Shown here: positions 1 to 8,391 of the stretch, in pieces | How the letters are laid out: every line of letters starts with the position of its first letter | How positions within the stretch are numbered: the stretch's first letter is position 1 | Assembly (NCBI RefSeq): GCF_030317115.1 | Contig: NZ_JASZYF010000009.1 | Coordinates: forward strand, 1 to 64,000 | DNA length: 64,000 nucleotides | Direction: 5' to 3' | Origin: Variovorax gracilis | GTDB taxonomy: Bacteria > Pseudomonadota > Gammaproteobacteria > Burkholderiales > Burkholderiaceae_C | Position numbers and translations under genes: made by a program | Notes under the pieces: generated by a model | Databases searched by the model: none | Told to the model about the DNA's origin: nothing | The model's input: only the letters and a program-made list of their open reading frames with translations

Positions 1-1
1 G

Positions 2-445
2 GCGGCCATCGGCGATGCCGGCATCGGGCGCGTGGTGGCGGTGGCGGACTGGCTGCCGAACGTGCAGACGGCGCAGTCCGAGGCCTTCTACCGGTCCTTC
101 CGCGAGCGCTTTCCGAAGGCGGCCGACGACTACGTGCACATGCGCATGCAACTGATGATCGAGGCGCTGGCACAGGCGATCGAACGCGCGGGCAGCGTCG
201 ACACGGTGGCGGTGGCGCGCGCGCTCGAGAAGGCCGACGTCACGCTGGCGGGCCAGAGCGGCCACATGCGCGCGGCCGACCATCAGTTCCAGCAGACCCT
301 GGTCGTGGGTGTCATGGACAAGCAGGGCACGCCCGGCGTGAAGTTCGACGTCGAAGGCTCCGGCTACGGCTTCCGCGTCGTGAAGACCATTCCCGCCAGC
401 CGCGCCGAAATGCCCAGCAGTTGCAGGATGGGCCGTCCGGACTGA
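2..445 (+). CDS. ABC transporter substrate-binding protein, C-terminal fragment
   Basis: The gene enters from the left edge in an open frame, so only about 147 C-terminal residues are visible. The fragment looks like the second lobe of a periplasmic Leu/Ile/Val-type (LivJ/Peripla_BP_6) binding protein: an F-Y-R-S-F-R-E-R-F-P-K helix, then a segment reading roughly A-L-E-K-A-D-V-T-L-A-G-Q-S-G-H-M-R, the usual place where such proteins describe cleared hinge strands, and a D-H-Q-F-Q-Q-T-L motif close to the D-H-Q-x-x-x-P motif of the family. It ends with a short tail after a G-F-R-V-V-K-T-I-P strand. Partners (permease, ATPase) would lie to the left of the window. Substrate cannot be told from this fragment; branched-chain amino acids, amides and aromatic acids are all used by this family. 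Confidence 0.75.
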   Translation, partial: AAIGDAGIGRVVAVADWLPNVQTAQSEAFYRSFRERFPKAADDYVHMRMQLMIEALAQAIERAGSVDTVAVARALEKADVTLAGQSGHMRAADHQFQQTLVVGVMDKQGTPGVKFDVEGSGYGFRVVKTIPASRAEMPSSCRMGRPD

Positions 446-543
446 CGACGCGAAAAGTGCAGGCCGCTCCCTTGCGGAGCCCGGATCAAGTGACGAAGAT
501 GCGTCGAATCCCCCGCCGGCACGGGGCTCGAGGAGATCATCCC

Positions 544-3315
544 ATGAGCATCGAAGCAGCCGAGAAGCACCGTCTTGACGAAGCGCATGCGAACCGGGCG
601 GCCTGGAAGAAGTGGGGGCCGTACCTCAGCGAGCGGCAATGGGGAACGGTCCGCGAGGACTACAGCGAGAACGGCGACGCCTGGAACTACTTCTCCCACG
701 ACCAGGCCCGCTCGCGCGCCTACCGCTGGGGTGAGGACGGCCTGGGCGGCATCAGCGACGACCACCAGGTGCTGTGCTTCGCGCTGGCGCTGTGGAACGG
801 GCGCGACCCGATCCTGAAGGAGCGCGCCTTCGGCCTTGCCAACAGCGAGGGCAATCACGGCGAGGACGTGAAGGAGTACTACTTCTACCTCGACTCGACG
901 CCCACGCACTCGTACATGAAGTACCTGTACAAGTATCCGCAGGCGGCCTATCCCTACGCCGACATCGTCTCCACCAACCGCAGCCGAGGCAAGCAGGATG
1001 CGGAATACGAGTTGCTCGACACCGGCGTGTTCGAAGACAACCGCTATTTCGACGTCTTCGTCGAATACGCGAAAGGCGCGCCGGACGACGTGCTGGTGCG
1101 GATCACGGTCTTCAACCGTGGCCCGGAAGCGGCGTCGCTGCACCTGCTTCCCACGCTGTGGTTCCGCAACACCTGGTCGCAGCCGGGGGGAGGCTCCAAG
1201 CCGACCATCGAGCGCGTGGGTTCCACGGGGGCTTCCGTTCGCGCCCGCCATACCGATCCGCTGTTCCTGGAATCGCTGGGCAGCTACGACCTGCATTGCG
1301 ACGCCGAGGTGCCGCTGCTCTTCACCGAGAACGAAACCAACAACGCCCGGCTGTTCGGCGGAACCAACGCCTCCGCCTTCGTGAAGGACGGCATCGACAA
1401 CTTCATCGTCCACGGCGACACGGGTGCGATCAACCCGGCGCAGCAAGGCACCAAGGTGGCCGCGCACTACCAGCTCGACGTCGCTGCCGGGCAGTCACGG
1501 GTGGTGCGGCTGCGCCTGAAAGCCAGCGAGGGCGGCGTCCCGGCCGGCGCCTTCGGAGATTTCGATGCCGTCTTCGCGGACCGGCTCCGGGAGGCTGACG
1601 CGTTCTACGCCTCGGTGACACCCCCTGCCATCCGCGATGACCCAGACCGCGCGAACGTCATGCGCCAGGCGCTGGCAGGCATGCTGTGGACCAAGCAGTA
1701 CTTCTACTACGACCTCGACCTCTGGCTCGACGAGCACGGCGCGGGCACCCAACTTCCGCTGCCGGAGCGCCGCCGGGTGCGCAACAGCGAGTGGGGACAC
1801 ATGTTCAACGACGACATCATCTCGATGCCGGACAAATGGGAGTACCCCTGGTACGCCGCGTGGGACCTCGCCTTCCACATGATCCCGCTGGGCATGGTCG
1901 ACCCCGACTTCGCCAAGCAGCAGCTCGACCTGATGCTGCGCAACGACTACCTGCATCCGAACGGCCAGCTCCCGGCCTATGAATGGAACTTCGGCGACGT
2001 GAATCCGCCCGTGCACGCCTGGGCGACGATGCAGCTCTACCTCATCGACAAGGAGCGCCGGGGAGGGCAGGGCGACATCGAGTTCCTGAAGTACGCCTTC
2101 TCCAAGCTGCTGGTCAACTTCACCTGGTGGGTCAACCGCAAGGACCGCACCGGCGCCAATGTCTTCGAGGGCGGCTTCCTCGGGCTGGACAACATCGGCG
2201 TGTTCGACCGCTCGTCGCCGCTGCCCACGGGCGGCTATCTCGATCAGGCCGACGGGACGGCATGGATGGTGTTCTTCAGCCAGCAGATGTTGCGCATCGC
2301 CGTCGAGCTGGCGCTGGAGGAGCCGCTGTACGAGGAGTTCGTCGAGAAGTTCTTCCAGCACACGCTGTTCATCGCCGGGGCGATGGACCGCGTCGGTGAC
2401 CGGCACGACGAGATGTGGGACGAGGAGGATGGATTTTTCTACGACGTGCTGCGTCTCCCGGACGGCAACGCCACGCGCCTGAAGGTGCGCTCCATCGTCG
2501 GCCTGTTGCCGTTGGCCGCGGTGGCCGTGTTCGAAGAGGACATCCTCCAGAAGCTGCCGAAGTTCGGCGATCGTGCGCGGCTGTTCCTGGCGCGCCACCC
2601 CGAACTCGCGGCCAGCATGCATCTGCCGCAGAAGCCCGGCGTCGCCAACCGCCGCATGCTGGCCATCGTCGACGAGCAGAAGCTGCGCCGCATCCTTGCC
2701 CGCATGCTCGACGAGAACGAGTTCTTCGGCCCGCATGGCATTCGCGCGCTGTCGCGCATTCATCTGGAGCACCCTTACGTCTTCGAGCACGCGGGGCAGT
2801 CGTACCGCGTGGCGTACGTGCCGGGCGATTCCGACTCGGGCATGTTCGGCGGCAACTCCAACTGGCGCGGGCCGGTGTGGATGCCGATCAACTTCCTGCT
2901 CTACACCTCGCTGCTGCGCCTGTACGCCTACTTCGGCGACGACTTCAAGGTCGAGTGCCCCACCGGCTCGGGGCAGATGAAGACCCTGCTCGAAGTGGCG
3001 AAGGAACTGGGCGAGCGGCTCACGCGGATCTTCCTGCGCGACAGCGGCGGCGGCCGGCCGGCGTACGGTGCGGCGTCGAAGTTCCGCGACGACCCTCACT
3101 GGCGCGAACTGTTGCAGTTCTTCGAGTACTTCCATGGCGACACCGGGGCCGGGATCGGCGCGAGCCACCAGACCGGCTGGACCGGCTGCGTGGCCCGCGT
3201 CATCCAGCTCAACGCCGTGCTGAACCGGGACCTTCTCCTGATGCCGGGCGCGGAAGCTGCGGCAGCGCGCGCGTTGCACGGCAGGCAAGAGCCTGGACTC
3301 GAAACCCGGCGGTGA
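544..3315 (+). CDS. MGH1-like (GH63-clan) glycoside hydrolase
   Basis: About 923 residues with no signal peptide, so probably cytoplasmic. The N-terminal ~380 residues are a beta-rich domain (start W-K-K-W-G-P-Y-L-S-E-R-Q-W-G-T-V-R-E-D-Y), followed by an alpha/alpha-toroid catalytic domain of the mannosylglycerate hydrolase/mannosyl-oligosaccharide glucosidase type, with M-F-N-D-D, W-Y-A-A-W-D-L-A-F, G-N-S-N-W-R-G-P-V-W-M-P and a late S-H-Q-T-G-W-T-G segment. The W-D and E-W/N-W-R-G-P-W motifs are typical of GH63-type enzymes. The ATG at 544 is chosen because GAGGAG lies upstream at about 531-536; an earlier in-frame TTG at 421 would overlap the previous gene. The stop overlaps the next gene by four bases, which indicates translational coupling with a GH13 enzyme. 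The substrate is unknown; an alpha-glucoside or glucosylglycerate-like compatible solute is plausible. Confidence 0.82.
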   Translation: MSIEAAEKHRLDEAHANRAAWKKWGPYLSERQWGTVREDYSENGDAWNYFSHDQARSRAYRWGEDGLGGISDDHQVLCFALALWNGRDPILKERAFGLANSEGNHGEDVKEYYFYLDSTPTHSYMKYLYKYPQAAYPYADIVSTNRSRGKQDAEYELLDTGVFEDNRYFDVFVEYAKGAPDDVLVRITVFNRGPEAASLHLLPTLWFRNTWSQPGGGSKPTIERVGSTGASVRARHTDPLFLESLGSYDLHCDAEVPLLFTENETNNARLFGGTNASAFVKDGIDNFIVHGDTGAINPAQQGTKVAAHYQLDVAAGQSRVVRLRLKASEGGVPAGAFGDFDAVFADRLREADAFYASVTPPAIRDDPDRANVMRQALAGMLWTKQYFYYDLDLWLDEHGAGTQLPLPERRRVRNSEWGHMFNDDIISMPDKWEYPWYAAWDLAFHMIPLGMVDPDFAKQQLDLMLRNDYLHPNGQLPAYEWNFGDVNPPVHAWATMQLYLIDKERRGGQGDIEFLKYAFSKLLVNFTWWVNRKDRTGANVFEGGFLGLDNIGVFDRSSPLPTGGYLDQADGTAWMVFFSQQMLRIAVELALEEPLYEEFVEKFFQHTLFIAGAMDRVGDRHDEMWDEEDGFFYDVLRLPDGNATRLKVRSIVGLLPLAAVAVFEEDILQKLPKFGDRARLFLARHPELAASMHLPQKPGVANRRMLAIVDEQKLRRILARMLDENEFFGPHGIRALSRIHLEHPYVFEHAGQSYRVAYVPGDSDSGMFGGNSNWRGPVWMPINFLLYTSLLRLYAYFGDDFKVECPTGSGQMKTLLEVAKELGERLTRIFLRDSGGGRPAYGAASKFRDDPHWRELLQFFEYFHGDTGAGIGASHQTGWTGCVARVIQLNAVLNRDLLLMPGAEAAAARALHGRQEPGLETRR

Positions 3316-4802
3316 TTGCCGTGCCGAAGCCGCGCTATCCGGTGCTCTACCAGATCAACACGCGGGTCTGGCTGACCGCGCTGTCGCGTTCGCTCGGCCG
3401 GCGGGCGACGCTGGACGACATCGCCGACGCCGAACTGGATCGACTGGCGGAGATGGGTTTCGACTGGATCTGGCTGCTGAGCGTCTGGCAGACGGGGGAG
3501 GCCGCGCAACGCATCTCGCGCAGCCACCCGTCGTGGCGGCGCGAGTTCGAGCACACGCTGCCCGACCTGCGCGAAGAGGACATCGCGGGCTCGGGCTTCG
3601 CGATCACCGGCTACCGCGTGCACGACGGCCTGGGCGGCGACGGGGCATTGGCGCGATTGCGTGCGCGCATGAGCGAACGAGGGCTGCGCCTGATGCTCGA
3701 TTTCGTGCCGAACCACATGGCGCCCGATCATCCGTGGACGGACGCGCACCCGGACTATTTCGTCCACGGCACGGAAGCCGACCTGGCGCGTTCGCCCCAG
3801 AACTTCACCCGGGTGGAGACAAAGAGCGGACCGATGCTGCTCGCCTACGGCCGGGACCCGTACTTCGACGGCTGGCCCGACACGCTGCAGCTCGACTACG
3901 GCAACCCGGCGCTGCAGGCGGCGATGATCGGCGAACTGGAACGCATCGCCGGCCAGTGCGACGGCGTGCGCTGCGACATGGCCATGCTGGTGCTGCCTGA
4001 GGTGTTCGAGCGCACCTGGGGCATCCGTGCCGAGTTGTTCTGGCCGAAGGCGATCGCCGCGGTGCGTCGCGCGCATCCCGCGTTCCTGTTCATGGCCGAG
4101 GTCTACTGGGACATGGAATGGACCCTGCAGCAGCAAGGCTTCGACTACACCTACGACAAGCGCCTGTACGACCGCCTGCACGAGCAGCGCGCCCGCCCCG
4201 TGCGCGAACACTTGTGCGCGGAAATGACCTATCAGGACCGGCTCGCACGCTTCCTGGAGAACCACGACGAGCCGCGCGCGGCGTCGACTTTCGCGCCCGA
4301 TGTCCATGCTGCCGCCGCGGTGCTGACTTTCCTCTCGCCCGGCCTGCGCTTTTTTCACCAAGGGCAGTTCGAGGGGCGGCGAATCCGGATCTCGCCGCAC
4401 CTGGTCCGCGGGCCCGATGAGGCCGTGGACGCTGCGCTCCAGCAGTTCTACGAGCGGCTGCTCGCCGTGCTGCGCCTCCCGGTCGTCCGCGACGGCGGCT
4501 GGTCCCTGCTGGAATGCGTTACGGCATGGGCCGGCAACCCCTCGGCGGACCACTTCATCGCTTTCCGTTGGGAAGACGCCGGGCAGCAGCGGCTGCTCGT
4601 GGCCGTGAACTGTTCGCCGCAGCAGTCGCAGTGTTTCGTGCGGATTTCCTTCCCGCAGATGGCGGGGCGCATGTTGCGGCTAAGGGATTTGCTCGGCCCG
4701 GCGATCTACGACCGGGCTGGTGATGATTTGCTGGCCCGTGGACTGTTCCTGGACATGCCACCCTGGGGCCAGCACGCCTTCGACGTGCAATGGATGGCCT
4801 GA
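3312..4802 (+). CDS. GH13 alpha-amylase family glycosyl hydrolase
   Basis: About 496 residues if started at the GTG at 3312, which overlaps the upstream stop (GTGA); a second GTG at 3321 is possible. It begins with Y-P-V-L-Y-Q-I-N-T-R-V-W-L, the beta-1 strand of GH13 TIM barrels. The four conserved GH13 regions are visible: D-F-V-P-N-H (region I), G-V-R-C-D-M-A-M (region II, Asp nucleophile), F-M-A-E-V-Y-W (region III, Glu acid/base) and F-L-E-N-H-D-E-P-R (region IV, Asp stabiliser). No signal peptide is seen. A C-terminal beta domain of about 100 residues closes the protein. The coupling to the MGH1-like enzyme suggests that both act on the same intracellular oligosaccharide or glucoside. 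The exact activity (hydrolase, transglycosidase or phosphorylase) is not assigned. Confidence 0.88.
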   Translation: MIAVPKPRYPVLYQINTRVWLTALSRSLGRRATLDDIADAELDRLAEMGFDWIWLLSVWQTGEAAQRISRSHPSWRREFEHTLPDLREEDIAGSGFAITGYRVHDGLGGDGALARLRARMSERGLRLMLDFVPNHMAPDHPWTDAHPDYFVHGTEADLARSPQNFTRVETKSGPMLLAYGRDPYFDGWPDTLQLDYGNPALQAAMIGELERIAGQCDGVRCDMAMLVLPEVFERTWGIRAELFWPKAIAAVRRAHPAFLFMAEVYWDMEWTLQQQGFDYTYDKRLYDRLHEQRARPVREHLCAEMTYQDRLARFLENHDEPRAASTFAPDVHAAAAVLTFLSPGLRFFHQGQFEGRRIRISPHLVRGPDEAVDAALQQFYERLLAVLRLPVVRDGGWSLLECVTAWAGNPSADHFIAFRWEDAGQQRLLVAVNCSPQQSQCFVRISFPQMAGRMLRLRDLLGPAIYDRAGDDLLARGLFLDMPPWGQHAFDVQWMA

Positions 4803-4809
4803 TCGCGGT

Positions 4810-5088
4810 TCAGGCACCGGCCATGTGTTCCATCGCCTCGAAATCCCGCGTTTCCAGCAGCACGGGGTAGTGCGGCGCCTCGTGATGGCGCTCCAGCGCG
4901 CAGGCGTCGATGATCGCCGCGTTCGCCTTGTAGGCCTCCACCAGGGTGTCGCCGCCGCCGTCAGCACCGAACAGGTCGCGCAGCGGGTCTTCCGCGATCT
5001 CGGCGATGACTCGCTCGCCGGCAGGGCCTTCGGGGTAGATCGCGAACCGCACCGTGGCCGTGTCGAAACAGTAGATGGCTTCGCTCAT
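4810..5088 (-). CDS. DUF1488 family protein
   Basis: A 92-residue acidic protein, convergent with the GH13 gene (7 bp gap). The start at 5088 is chosen over an upstream ATG at 5157 because a GGAGG box sits at 5096-5100, eight bases before it. The sequence has the DUF1488 layout: an N-terminal strand pair (F-D-T-A-T-V-R-F-A-I-Y), E-R-V-I-A-E-I-A-E-D-P-L-R-D-L-F-G-A (compare the I-S-x-E-A-L-x-x-x-F-G pattern of the family) and a helix with V-E-A-Y-K-A-N-A-A-I-I. Function of the family is not known to me. There is a 144-bp gap to the upstream phaC, so it could be read through from the phaC operon or have its own promoter. Confidence 0.6.
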   Translation of the reverse strand: MSEAIYCFDTATVRFAIYPEGPAGERVIAEIAEDPLRDLFGADGGGDTLVEAYKANAAIIDACALERHHEAPHYPVLLETRDFEAMEHMAGA

Positions 5089-5232
5089 TTCATTGCCTCC
5101 ACGATCAGCGCAGGCACGCCAGGCGGATGCATTGCCATGCCCTCGCATGCCGCTCAATGATCCGCGCCAGCACGCCGGACGTCCAATGAAAAAGTGTTTC
5201 CTCTCCGGTCAGTGCGGGCATTTTTCTTCCTG

Positions 5233-7014
5233 CTACTTCTCCAGCACGTAGCCCCCGGGTGCGGCGCACAGCGGACGATGGAGACGCGAGCCGGGCTTCC
5301 TGGGTGCGGCGATCGGGTCGCCCGAGCGCTCCTGCATCCACGCCCGCCAGTGCGGCCACCAGCTACCCTCGTGACGCACTGCGACGCGTGCCCATTCGTC
5401 CGGGTCGGCCTGCCTGCACGGAGCGGTCGAGAAGAAGGCCTTGGGCGCCCCCGGCGGGTTGATCAGGCTTTGCAGGTGGCCGGCGTTGGCAAGCACGAAG
5501 GTCGAGTCCTCGCCGAACACGCGCGCCGTGCCGTAGCAACTCTTCCACGGCGTGATGTGGTCGGTGATGCCGCCGATCACGTAGGCGCCGATGTCCACCT
5601 TCGACAAGTCGATCGGAACGCCCCGGATGCTCATGGCGCCCGGTTGGACATACGGGTTCTTTTCCATGATGTCCAGCAGGTCGGAGTGGAAGCGCGCCGG
5701 CAGCCGCGTCGTGTCCGCGTTCCAGGCCAGGATGTCGAAGGCCGGCGGCTTGTTGCCCAGCAGGTAGTTGTTGACCCAGTAGTTCCAGATCAGGTCGTTG
5801 GGCCGCAGCCAGGCGAACATGCTCGCCATCTCGGAGCCTTCCACCACGCCCTTGCTGCGCGAGCGGGCGCGCGCCGCGCGGACGGCGGCGGGCGAGTTGA
5901 AGAGGCCCAGCGTGGTGTCGTTCATCGCCCGGGCGCCGTCGAGCACGCACACGGCCCACGACACGTTCGCCACCTTGCGGTCGCCGAGCGCCGCGAGCCA
6001 GCCGAGGTAGGCCGCCAGCGTCATTCCGCCCGAGCAGGAGCCCCACATGTTCACGTCGGGGCTGCCGGTGATCTGGCGCGCCACGTCGACAGCCGTGTCC
6101 ACCGCCATCGCGTAGTGCTCGACGCCCCAGTCGCGGTGTTCGGCCGTCGGGTTGCGCCAGCTCACCATGAACATCTGAACGCCGCTGTCGACCGCCCACT
6201 TCACCAGGCTTTTCTCCGGGGCCAGGTCAACGGCATAGAACTTGTTGACCTGGGGCGGCACCATGACCAGCGGACGCTGGTACACCTCGGGCGTGGTGGG
6301 TGTGTACTGGATCAGTTCGAAGGTCTCGCAGCGGTAGACGACGTCGCCGGGCGAGGTCGCCATGTTCTCGCCGATCCTGAACGGCGTGCTGTCCACCTGC
6401 ATCGGCATCATGTGGTTGTGCCGCATGTCGTGCACCAGGTTCTCCAGGCCGCTCACGACGCTGCCGCCGCCGGTGTCGACGATCTTCCGCACCGCAGTGG
6501 GGTTGCCCGCCAGCCAGTTGCTCGGCGCCAGCGCATCGGTCACCAGCGCGGTCAGGAATTGGGCCTGGCCCTTCTCGCGGTCGCCCAGCGTGGAGCCCGC
6601 GATCAGGCTGCTGAATTCGTTGTGCGTGAGCAGGTAGTTCTGCATCAGCCGCTTGTAGGCGAAATTGCCCTGCCATGCGGGGTCGGCGAAGCGCCGGTCT
6701 TTCGGGTCCGGCGCCAGCTCGGAGCGGCCCTGGAGGATGTGCCCCAGCGACTTGGCGTAACGGGCCAGCGACCCGACCGTGGCGCCAGGAGACACCGTCG
6801 CCAGCTTGAGCAGCGATTGCGCCGCCTCCGCGAAGTCGGCGGGCCGCAGCCCGATGAGCGGGTTCGGGGCCAGGGTGTTCTCGCTGGCCCGCTTGATCAG
6901 CTCGGTGAGTTCGTTGACCACCGCGACGGGATCGGCGGCGGCGCGCCTGCGTTTCGGTGCCGCAGCGGTTTTCTTCATGCTGACCGTCTCTGCGGCCAAT
7001 GGTTTCATCGTCAT
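5233..7014 (-). CDS. phaC: Poly(3-hydroxyalkanoate) synthase, class II-like
   Basis: 593 residues; polymerises (R)-3-hydroxyacyl-CoA into PHA at the granule surface. The lipase-like box is G-S-C-S-G-G with the nucleophile Cys at residue 327, followed by the N-D-L-I-W-N-Y-W-V-N-N-Y-L-L-G-N signature, Asp in T-D-H-I-T-P-W and His in A-G-H-L-Q-S. The stretch E-G-S-E-M-A-S-M-F-A-W-L-R-P-N-D-L resembles Pseudomonas class II (medium-chain-length) PhaC more than Cupriavidus class I, whose box is G-F-C-V-G-G. The N terminus carries a basic, alanine-rich leader of about 30 residues. The ATG at 7014 is preceded by a GAGGAG box. It is the last gene of the leftward operon, 30 bp after the MaoC gene, whose product can supply (R)-3-hydroxyacyl-CoA. 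Confidence 0.92.
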   Translation of the reverse strand: MTMKPLAAETVSMKKTAAAPKRRRAAADPVAVVNELTELIKRASENTLAPNPLIGLRPADFAEAAQSLLKLATVSPGATVGSLARYAKSLGHILQGRSELAPDPKDRRFADPAWQGNFAYKRLMQNYLLTHNEFSSLIAGSTLGDREKGQAQFLTALVTDALAPSNWLAGNPTAVRKIVDTGGGSVVSGLENLVHDMRHNHMMPMQVDSTPFRIGENMATSPGDVVYRCETFELIQYTPTTPEVYQRPLVMVPPQVNKFYAVDLAPEKSLVKWAVDSGVQMFMVSWRNPTAEHRDWGVEHYAMAVDTAVDVARQITGSPDVNMWGSCSGGMTLAAYLGWLAALGDRKVANVSWAVCVLDGARAMNDTTLGLFNSPAAVRAARARSRSKGVVEGSEMASMFAWLRPNDLIWNYWVNNYLLGNKPPAFDILAWNADTTRLPARFHSDLLDIMEKNPYVQPGAMSIRGVPIDLSKVDIGAYVIGGITDHITPWKSCYGTARVFGEDSTFVLANAGHLQSLINPPGAPKAFFSTAPCRQADPDEWARVAVRHEGSWWPHWRAWMQERSGDPIAAPRKPGSRLHRPLCAAPGGYVLEK

Positions 7015-7044
7015 GCTTGTCTCCTCGTCTCTTCGGGGCAGGGG

Positions 7045-7509
7045 TCAGGCGATCAGCATCGCCGTGGCATTCGCCACCAGCGCGGGCTTGTCCTCGCCCT
7101 CGATCTCGACGGTGTTCTCGGTGGTGAGCAGGTGTCGGCCGTTGCCCTTGTCCTCCAGCGACACCACGCTGATGTGGTTGCGCACGCGCTTGCCCGCGCG
7201 CACCGGCGCGAGGAAGCGGATCTTGTCCAGGCCGCAGTTGACCGCCTGCTTGAGCGCCATGCGCGAGATCAGCACGTCGAAGACCGTCGGGGCCAGCAGC
7301 GACAGCGTCAGGAAGCCGTGGGCGATGGTGCCGCCGAAGGGACTCTCCCTGGCGGAGCGTTCCACGTCCACGTGGATCCATTGCGTGTCGTTCGTGCAGT
7401 GGGCGAATTCGTCGATGCGCGTCTGGTCGAGGGTGATCCACGACGAGGAGCCGATGCGCTGGCCGGCAAGGCCCGCAAGGGATTGGAAGGTGATGTCGGG
7501 TGTGTTCAT
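7045..7509 (-). CDS. MaoC-family (R)-specific enoyl-CoA hydratase
   Basis: 154 residues forming one hot-dog domain. The hydratase-2 motif is present as N-D-T-Q-W-I-H-V-D (Asp41, His46), followed by G-G-T-I-A-H-G-F-L-T-L-S-L and a C-terminal strand set typical of NodN/MaoC proteins. Such enzymes hydrate trans-2-enoyl-CoA to (R)-3-hydroxyacyl-CoA and in PHA producers (PhaJ) connect beta-oxidation with PHA synthesis; that role is inferred here from the neighbouring phaC and phaZ. Cytoplasmic. Gaps are 45 bp to phaZ and 30 bp to phaC, consistent with one transcript. A dehydratase for a branched or carboxylated acyl-CoA made by the same operon is an alternative. Confidence 0.88.
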   Translation of the reverse strand: MNTPDITFQSLAGLAGQRIGSSSWITLDQTRIDEFAHCTNDTQWIHVDVERSARESPFGGTIAHGFLTLSLLAPTVFDVLISRMALKQAVNCGLDKIRFLAPVRAGKRVRNHISVVSLEDKGNGRHLLTTENTVEIEGEDKPALVANATAMLIA

Positions 7510-7554
7510 GGCAGTGAAGGATTCAGGAAGGAGGAGGACCGGCGCCCGGCCGGC

Positions 7555-8391
7555 TCAGGGCTTGTCCAGGAATTCGCGGATGGCCGCGACCGACTCGTCG
7601 GCCCGGGTCATCAGGAACATGTGTCCGCAATCGAAAATCTTGAGTTGCGATTTGCGGATCAGCTTGTGCATCAGCCGCGCATTGGCGAGCGGCACCAGCG
7701 GATCGTCGGCGCCCGCCATCAGCAGCGTGGGCTGGCGCAGCGTCGGCAGCCAGTGGATGCTGGTCCAGCCCGAAGCGGCCAGCAACTGCAGGTAGTAGCC
7801 CAGCCGCGACTTGTATTTGACGTGGCGGAACATGTCGGTCGCGAGCGCCGGGTTCCGGCGGAAGTCGCCGCCGTAGATGTCGCCGCTGATGCTGCGCGCG
7901 TATTCGGCGTTCATGTAGCGCTTGGGCGTCGCCATCTTCCACAGAACACTCGGGCTGGAGGGAACCATCACCACGCCCGGCGCGGTCGCGCACAGGATCA
8001 ACCGGCGGCAGCGACGCCCAAGGGTGCAGGCAAAGGCTTGCGCCGCCGCGCCGCCCCAGGAGACGCCGAGCACGTCGACCTCCCCGATGCCCAGGCGGTC
8101 CAGGATGCGCGCGGCCAGCCGCGCGATGCCGCCGAGACGGTAGGGCCAGCGCGGCAGTTCCGACTGACCGACGCCCGGGATGTCGAAGACGACGATCTCG
8201 CGCTCGGGCATCTTCCCCACCAGCGGCGCCAGCAACTCGATGTTGCCGCCGATGCCGTTGAACAGCAGCAGGGGCACACCCGTGCCGTCGCCGGGCTGGT
8301 GGCCGACGCGCACCATCCTGGGGTCCTCGTCCGTGCCGAGGTTCATCATCTCGATGATCAACGGGCCTCGCGTTCGTGTGGCTGCCGTCAT
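7555..8391 (-). CDS. phaZ: Intracellular poly(3-hydroxyalkanoate) depolymerase
   Basis: 278-residue alpha/beta hydrolase very close in pattern to Pseudomonas medium-chain PhaZ: L-L-L-F-N-G-I-G-G-N-I-E-L oxyanion strand, V-F-D-I-P-G-V-G-Q-S, nucleophile elbow G-V-S-W-G-G (Ser111), G-W-T-S-I-H-W-L, Asp in G-A-D-D-P-L-V-P and His in D-C-G-H-M-F-L. It releases 3-hydroxy acids from stored polymer. No signal peptide, as expected for a granule enzyme. The ATG at 8391 overlaps the stop of the enoyl-CoA hydratase gene by four bases; a longer reading to 8478 exists but lies inside that upstream gene. With phaC and a MaoC hydratase in the same operon, this forms a self-contained PHA make-and-degrade set. 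Confidence 0.85.
   Translation of the reverse strand: MTAATRTRGPLIIEMMNLGTDEDPRMVRVGHQPGDGTGVPLLLFNGIGGNIELLAPLVGKMPEREIVVFDIPGVGQSELPRWPYRLGGIARLAARILDRLGIGEVDVLGVSWGGAAAQAFACTLGRRCRRLILCATAPGVVMVPSSPSVLWKMATPKRYMNAEYARSISGDIYGGDFRRNPALATDMFRHVKYKSRLGYYLQLLAASGWTSIHWLPTLRQPTLLMAGADDPLVPLANARLMHKLIRKSQLKIFDCGHMFLMTRADESVAAIREFLDKP

Noticed and set aside
1495..3288. Minus-strand reading frame of 597 codons
   Set aside because: Antisense to the MGH1-like hydrolase; low-complexity Arg/Val/His composition, no ribosome site or family pattern.
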